Part shown: in pieces, positions 6,759 through 10,105 of the stretch
Numbering within the stretch: the first letter of the stretch is position 1
Layout of the letters: each line of letters starts with the position of its first letter
NCBI GenBank assembly: GCA_964602525.1
Contig: CAZRSA010000097.1
Location: 1 to 10,105 of the forward strand
From: Lentisalinibacter sp964602525
GTDB lineage: Bacteria > Pseudomonadota > Gammaproteobacteria > Steroidobacterales > Woeseiaceae
Direction: 5' to 3'
Length of the DNA: 10,105 bases
Position numbers and translations under genes: made by a program
Notes under the pieces: generated by a model
Database searches by the model: none
What the model saw: only the letters and a program-made list of their open reading frames with translations
Told to the model about the DNA's origin: nothing

Positions 6759-6806
6759 TTCCAAAAGTATCCGAGTAAGGGGAAAACAAACCGATCGCGG
6801 CGACGG

Positions 6807-6835
6807 TTGGCGCCGGTGCCTGCCCGGACTACACT
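6807..6835 (+). promoter_or_regulatory. Predicted sigma70 promoter of dctP
   Basis: TTGGCG (6807-6812) and TACACT (6830-6835) are separated by exactly 17 nt and match the sigma70 -35 and -10 consensus hexamers at four and four-to-five positions respectively. Transcription would start near 6842. That gives a leader of about 23 nt that still includes the GGGGGGAAG ribosome site at 6852-6860, 4-7 nt before the ATG at 6865. An A-rich stretch (6782-6790) lies just upstream. Confidence 0.65.
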
Positions 6836-6864
6836 CGCCCGATCATCCAGCGGGGGGAAGCGGC

Positions 6865-7980
6865 ATGAAAAGACGGGATTTCGTTACCGGGCTCGGGGCC
6901 GGCGCCCTGACGGCCGGCCTTGCGGGCTGTGCCGGCGAGCAATCCGAGGCGCCGGCCGCTCAGCAGACGGCCGGCCGCACCTACAACTGGAAGATGGTCA
7001 CGACTTGGCCGCCCAATTTCCCGGGCCTCGGACGCGGCGCCAGCAATCTCGCACGGCGCATCGAGGAGGTGTCCGGCGGCCGCATCAGGGTGCAGGTATA
7101 TGCGGCCGGCGAACTGGTGCCGCCGTTCGAGGTATTCGACGCCGTCTCTCAGGGCACCGCCGAACTGGGCCACGGCGCCGCCTATTACTGGAAGGGCAAG
7201 GTGGAGGCCGGCCAGTTCTTCACCGCCATCCCGTTCGGCCTGAACTCCCACGAGATGAACGGCTGGCTGTTCTACGGCGGCGGCATGGACCTCTGGCGGG
7301 AGACCTATGCGCCCTTCAACCTGGTACCCCATGCCGCGGGCAACACCGGGGTGCAGATGGGCGGCTGGTTCAACAAGGCCATCGACACGGTGGCGGACCT
7401 GGACGGGCTGAAGATGCGAATCCCAGGCCTGGGCGGGGAGGTGCTGCGTCGGGCCGGCGGCACGCCCGTGAGCCTGCCCGGCGGCGAGATATTCACCGCG
7501 CTGCAGACCGGCAACATCGACGCGACCGAATGGGTGGGCCCTTACAACGACGTCGCCTTCGGCCTGAACAAGGCGGCCCGCTATTACTACTATCCCGGCT
7601 GGCACGAGCCCGGGCCCACGCTCGAGTGCATCGTCAACCAGGAGGCCTGGGACAGCCTACCACCGGACCTGCAGGCCACGATCGCCGTGGCGAGCCAGTC
7701 CGTCAACAACGACATGCGCGCGGAGTTCGCCTACCGGGATGCCGAGGCGCTGCAGACCATCCTGAACGACCCGGAGGTCGAACTCCGACGCTTTCCCCAG
7801 CCGGTGCTGGATCGCCTGAAGGACATCACCCGGGAGCTGCTCGACGAGATGAGTGCGAGGGATCCGCTGATCGCGAAGATCCGCGCCTCCCAGGCGGAGT
7901 TCCAGCAGCGCTCTGCGGTATTCCAGAGCATCACCGAACGCGCCTACCTGGAGGCCCGCGACGGCCCGGTTCAATTGTAG
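6865..7980 (+). CDS. dctP: TRAP transporter solute-binding protein, TakP-like (DctP family)
   Basis: This 371-residue protein captures a carboxylate in the periplasm and hands it to a TRAP membrane unit (DctQM). The N-terminus combines a twin-arginine motif (KRRDFV, 2-7), a short hydrophobic stretch and a lipobox LAGC (19-22), so it is predicted to be a Tat-exported lipoprotein attached at C22. The mature domain has family features: WKMVTTWPPNFPG (42-54), the ligand-anchoring arginine in LKMRIPG (R185), ALQTGNIDATEWVGPYND (212-229) and YYYPGWHEPGP (241-251). GWHEPG and EWVGP, with Q164, R185, W223 and E247, line up with the residues I recall for pyruvate/sodium binding in Rhodobacter TakP, suggesting a 2-oxoacid or lactate-type ligand. 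The gene has its own promoter and a strong ribosome site. It converges on dctM, and its stop codon lies in a hairpin. Confidence 0.92.
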   Translation: MKRRDFVTGLGAGALTAGLAGCAGEQSEAPAAQQTAGRTYNWKMVTTWPPNFPGLGRGASNLARRIEEVSGGRIRVQVYAAGELVPPFEVFDAVSQGTAELGHGAAYYWKGKVEAGQFFTAIPFGLNSHEMNGWLFYGGGMDLWRETYAPFNLVPHAAGNTGVQMGGWFNKAIDTVADLDGLKMRIPGLGGEVLRRAGGTPVSLPGGEIFTALQTGNIDATEWVGPYNDVAFGLNKAARYYYYPGWHEPGPTLECIVNQEAWDSLPPDLQATIAVASQSVNNDMRAEFAYRDAEALQTILNDPEVELRRFPQPVLDRLKDITRELLDEMSARDPLIAKIRASQAEFQQRSAVFQSITERAYLEARDGPVQL

Positions 7981-8001
7981 GAGGGCCTGAAGGCCCTCCT
8001 A
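7978..8001. terminator. Perfect hairpin between convergent dctP and dctM, terminator or REP-like
   Basis: TAGGAGGGCC (7978-7987) and GGCCCTCCTA (7992-8001) form a perfect 10-bp stem around a TGAA loop. One G-T and one more T-A pair could extend it outward. The dctP stop codon TAG (7978-7980) is the foot of the stem, and the dctM stop begins at 8011. No U-tract follows on either strand, so classical intrinsic termination would be weak; it may still end transcription in both directions. The GTAGGAG foot also resembles REP elements of gammaproteobacteria. Confidence 0.6.
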
Positions 8002-8010
8002 TACGTGTTG

Positions 8011-9384
8011 TCAGCCGTAGATGCGGTCCGGCAGCCAGGTGACCAGTTCCGGCCACAGCGCCAGCACGCCCAGCGTGGCGAGCTGGATGATCACGAAGGG
8101 AATCACGCCCCGGTAGATCTGGCCGGTGCGCACCTCGGGCGGGGCCACTCCGCGCAGGTAGAACAGCGCGAAGCCGAAGGGCGGCGTCAGGAACGAGGTC
8201 TGCAGGTTGATGGCGATCATCACGCCCAGCCAGACCGGGTCCAGGCCCATGGCCAGCAGCACCGGGCCGACGATGGGCACTACGACGAAGGTGATTTCGA
8301 TGAAATCCAGCACGAAGCCCAGCAGGAACATCACCAGCATCACCACCACGACGGCGCCGAATACGCCGCCGGGCAGGCTCTGCAGCACCTCGGCCACCGC
8401 CTCGTCGCCGCCGTAGCCGCGGAATACCACCGAGAACACCGAGGCGCCGATGAGGATCAGGAACACCATGCTGCTCACCCGCACGGTGCCTTCCATGATC
8501 TCGCGCAGCCGGGGCAGGTCCAGCTCGCGGCGGCCGAGGGCGAGCAGCATCGCACCCACGGCGCCCACCGCTGCGGCCTCCGTGGGCGTGGCGATGCCCG
8601 CCAGGATGGAGCCGAGCACGGCCAGGATCAGCGCCAGCGGCGGCAGCAATGCCCGCACCATCCGGACCGCGAGGCGCTCGCCGCTGTCCGCCGCCTCCGC
8701 CGGTGCCGGCATGGACTGCGGGCGCAGCAGCGCGGTCGCCAACACGTAGACGACGTAGAGCAGCACCAGCAGCAGCCCCGGCACGAGCGCACCCGCGAAC
8801 AGGTCCCCCACCGATACGGTCTCGGGCGAGAAGATGCCCTGATCGAGCTGGGCCTCCTGATAGGCGGAGGACAGGACGTCGCCGAGCAGCACCAGGATGA
8901 TGGACGGCGGGATGATCTGCCCGAGCGTGCCCGAGGCGCAGATGGTGCCGCAGGCCACCGACGGCGAGTAACCCCGCTTCAGCATGGTGGGCAGGGACAG
9001 CAGCCCCATGGTCACCACGGTCGCCCCCACGATGCCCGTGCTGGCGGCCAGCAGCATGCCCACCAGCGTCACCGCGATGCCGAGCCCGCCCCGCATGCGT
9101 CCGAACAGGGCCGACAGTGTGTCGAGGAGCTCCTCGGCGATGCGGGCGCGCTCGAGCGTGATACCCATGAAGACGAACAGCGGCACCGCCACCAGGGTCT
9201 CGTTGCCCATGATGCCGTAGAGCCGGTTCGGGATGCTGGCCAGAAACGCCGCGTCGAAGATGCCTGCGGCGGCGCCGATGCCGGCGAATACGAGCGCGGT
9301 GCCGCCCAGGGTGAATGCCACCGGGAAGCCGGCCAGCAACACCAGGATCACCGCCAGGAACAGGACCGCTGCCATCCACTCCAT
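8011..9384 (-). CDS. dctM: TRAP transporter large permease subunit (DctM family)
   Basis: DctM forms the substrate translocation path of TRAP transporters, normally driven by sodium. The 457-residue product is hydrophobic throughout, with 11-13 probable membrane segments. It has the conserved PLFVFMGITLERA (68-80), the first re-entrant-type signature SGTLGQIIPPSI (151-162), ATPTEAAAVGAVGA (265-278) and the C-terminal NLQTSFLTPPFGFALFYLRG (393-412), including the second PP-containing hairpin. A polar insert at 175-195 (QEAQLDQGIFSPETVSV) and a Pro/Ala/Glu-rich loop near 222-238 are the extramembrane stretches. These fit the DctM group that works with TakP-like binding proteins. ATG 9384 lies 3 nt after the dctQ stop, so the genes are co-transcribed and probably coupled. 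Length is typical. Confidence 0.96.
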   Translation of the reverse strand: MEWMAAVLFLAVILVLLAGFPVAFTLGGTALVFAGIGAAAGIFDAAFLASIPNRLYGIMGNETLVAVPLFVFMGITLERARIAEELLDTLSALFGRMRGGLGIAVTLVGMLLAASTGIVGATVVTMGLLSLPTMLKRGYSPSVACGTICASGTLGQIIPPSIILVLLGDVLSSAYQEAQLDQGIFSPETVSVGDLFAGALVPGLLLVLLYVVYVLATALLRPQSMPAPAEAADSGERLAVRMVRALLPPLALILAVLGSILAGIATPTEAAAVGAVGAMLLALGRRELDLPRLREIMEGTVRVSSMVFLILIGASVFSVVFRGYGGDEAVAEVLQSLPGGVFGAVVVVMLVMFLLGFVLDFIEITFVVVPIVGPVLLAMGLDPVWLGVMIAINLQTSFLTPPFGFALFYLRGVAPPEVRTGQIYRGVIPFVIIQLATLGVLALWPELVTWLPDRIYG

Positions 9385-9387
9385 GGC

Positions 9388-9936
9388 TCAGCCCCGGATG
9401 TCTTCGCTGTCGCCGTCGGGCACCGGCACGGGGCGGCCCCGGACCAGCGTCAGCACCGAACGCAGCAGCAGGGCGATCGCCTGCAGCGCCACCGCGAGGG
9501 GCATCACCAGCAGGCAGCTCTTCAGCAGCGGCGTCCAGGGATAGGGCAGTCCGCCTGCCTCCCGGGAGGCCTCGCCGATGCGCCAGGAGCTCTCCACGTA
9601 GTCCCAGGACTGCCACAGGAAGAACACCATCAGCGGCAGCAGCAGTACGAGCACGCCGGCGATGTCCACCACCGCCTTGCCCCGGTCGGTGAGGCCCCGG
9701 TAGAAAATATCCACCCGCACGTGCTGATCCTGCTCCAGGGTATAGGCCGCCCCCAGCATGAACACGGCGGCGTGCATCCAGGTGATGCTCTCCTGCAGCC
9801 AGATGAACCCCGCGTCGAAGACGTAGCGCAGCACCACCACCAGGAAGGTCACCAGCACCATCGCCAGCGTCAGCCACGAGACCGCGCGGCCCGTCGCGGC
9901 GCTCAGACGGTCTAGCGCGCGGCCCGCCGACGCCAT
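9388..9936 (-). CDS. dctQ: TRAP transporter small permease subunit (DctQ family)
   Basis: DctQ is the four-helix membrane subunit that accompanies DctM. The 182-residue product has membrane segments near 19-39, 50-66, 88-109 and 136-162. It shows the family pattern RYVFDAGFIWLQESITWMH (37-55) and DQHVRVDIFYRGL (70-82), with LPYPWTPLLKS before the last helix. The C-terminal tail (167-182) is polar and acidic. I chose ATG 9936, but GTG 9969 is a real alternative. The GTG would add 11 residues, overlap the upstream TPR stop by 8 nt and have GAGAAGG just upstream, whereas the GGAGG before ATG 9936 is 17 nt away, rather far. Either way the mature membrane domain is the same. It lies between the TPR gene and dctM on the same strand. 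Confidence 0.94.
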   Translation of the reverse strand: MASAGRALDRLSAATGRAVSWLTLAMVLVTFLVVVLRYVFDAGFIWLQESITWMHAAVFMLGAAYTLEQDQHVRVDIFYRGLTDRGKAVVDIAGVLVLLLPLMVFFLWQSWDYVESSWRIGEASREAGGLPYPWTPLLKSCLLVMPLAVALQAIALLLRSVLTLVRGRPVPVPDGDSEDIRG

Positions 9937-9961
9937 GGTCGCGGTAACCGTGGCCTCCGTT

Positions 9962-10105
9962 TCAGCCACCGCCGGCCGCCTTCTCGATGCGGCGCAGGAA
10001 GACCCGCATCTCCTTGGCGGCCTGCTTGTCGCCCCGCTCCTCGGCCACTGCGATGCCCCGGCGGTAGGCCGCGGCGGCGGCCTCCGCATCGCCGGTGTCG
10101 GCGAG
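9962..10105 (-). CDS. TPR-like protein, C-terminal fragment
   Basis: The frame is open from the window edge to the TGA at 9964-9962, giving the last 47 residues of a leftward gene whose start is outside. The sequence runs from LADTGDAEAAAAAYRRGIAV to MRVFLRRIEKAAGGG. The stretch GDAEAAAAAYRRGIAVAEERGD has the spacing of a tetratricopeptide helix pair, and the QAAKEMRVFLRRIEKA ending is familiar from small TPR proteins of proteobacteria. Such repeats bind other proteins. Its partner is unknown. The short distance (or 8-nt overlap with the GTG alternative) to dctQ suggests one transcript with the TRAP genes, though a functional link to transport is not established. Confidence 0.75.
   Translation of the reverse strand, partial: LADTGDAEAAAAAYRRGIAVAEERGDKQAAKEMRVFLRRIEKAAGGG

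Larger units (their letters stand above)
6488..6864. other. Divergent intergenic region between dtd and dctP
   Basis: This 377-nt gap separates dtd (leftward) from dctP (rightward). The dtd-proximal part (6488-6655) is GC-rich like the surroundings and holds a possible leftward -10, TAGACT at 6553-6548, without a clear -35. From about 6660 the composition changes: 6701-6770 has only 17 G/C among 70 bases. This block contains the inverted repeats listed separately, a direct repeat TCGGCT at 6679-6684 and 6689-6694 (10 nt apart), and a near-tandem pair AAAAGTTCC/AAAAGTATCC at 6755-6772. A rightward promoter lies at 6807-6835. A leftward open frame spans much of the region, but it lacks an ATG start at its left-composition end and its product resembles nothing I know. 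Confidence 0.7.

Noticed and set aside
6484..6789. Leftward 101-codon open frame ending in an ATGA overlap with the dtd start
   Set aside because: It begins with TTG in the AT-rich block, its product resembles no known protein, and its composition changes halfway. The ATGA overlap arises automatically because dtd begins ATG-ATC, so it is not evidence of coupling.
7931..9877. Very long leftward open frame overlapping dctQ and dctM
   Set aside because: It is low-complexity Arg/Gly/Ala/Pro-rich and lies over two unmistakable TRAP membrane genes; high GC removes stops from this frame.
8005..9915. Long rightward open frame rich in Gln, His and Arg
   Set aside because: It is the antisense shadow of dctM and dctQ, with no recognisable domain.
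1..10105. CRISPR array, tRNA, rRNA, transposase or toxin-antitoxin genes
   Set aside because: No regularly spaced short repeats, cloverleaf-like sequence, or recognisable transposase or toxin product was found on either strand.

Overview
The window looks like chromosomal DNA of a high-GC gammaproteobacterium. The dtd, tatA, tatB and tatC products closely resemble the gammaproteobacterial forms, and the base composition, short intergenic gaps and TRAP genes fit a free-living, possibly halophilic or Chromatiales-like species. The exact taxon cannot be fixed from sequence reading alone.

Layout, left to right. (1) 1-446 (+): C-terminal part of a class I SAM-dependent methyltransferase. (2) 555-1873 (+): a two-gene cluster encoding an exported protein with five Kazal-type inhibitor domains and, 5 nt later, a GNAT acetyltransferase. 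(3) 5910-1890 (-): a tight tatA-tatB-tatC operon whose last gene is a large HerA-like P-loop ATPase starting 4 nt after the tatC stop. This operon meets the GNAT gene tail to tail with a 16-nt gap. (4) 6487-6050 (-): dtd, D-aminoacyl-tRNA deacylase. (5) 6488-6864: a 377-nt divergent intergenic region with a strikingly AT-rich block (24% GC over 6701-6770) carrying competing inverted repeats, then a good sigma70-type promoter for dctP. (6) 6865-7980 (+): a TakP-like TRAP solute-binding protein with a combined twin-arginine and lipobox signal. (7) 7978-8001: a perfect hairpin between convergent genes. (8) 9936-8011 (-): the TRAP membrane genes dctQ and dctM, preceded by the 3' end of a TPR-type gene (10105-9962).

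How the parts relate. TatABC exports folded proteins with RR signals, and the only RR-type signal visible here belongs to DctP, so the solute-binding protein is a likely Tat client. DctP delivers its ligand, probably a 2-oxoacid or similar carboxylate, to the DctQM permease. Its gene faces dctQM instead of being co-transcribed with it. The Kazal protein is predicted to be exported by Sec and may inhibit serine proteases.

I see no clear new defence system, mobile element, CRISPR array or RNA gene. The items most worth following up are the HerA-like ATPase coupled to tatC, the strictly periodic four-cysteine Kazal array, the AT-rich block upstream of dctP, and the REP-like hairpin that includes the dctP stop codon.
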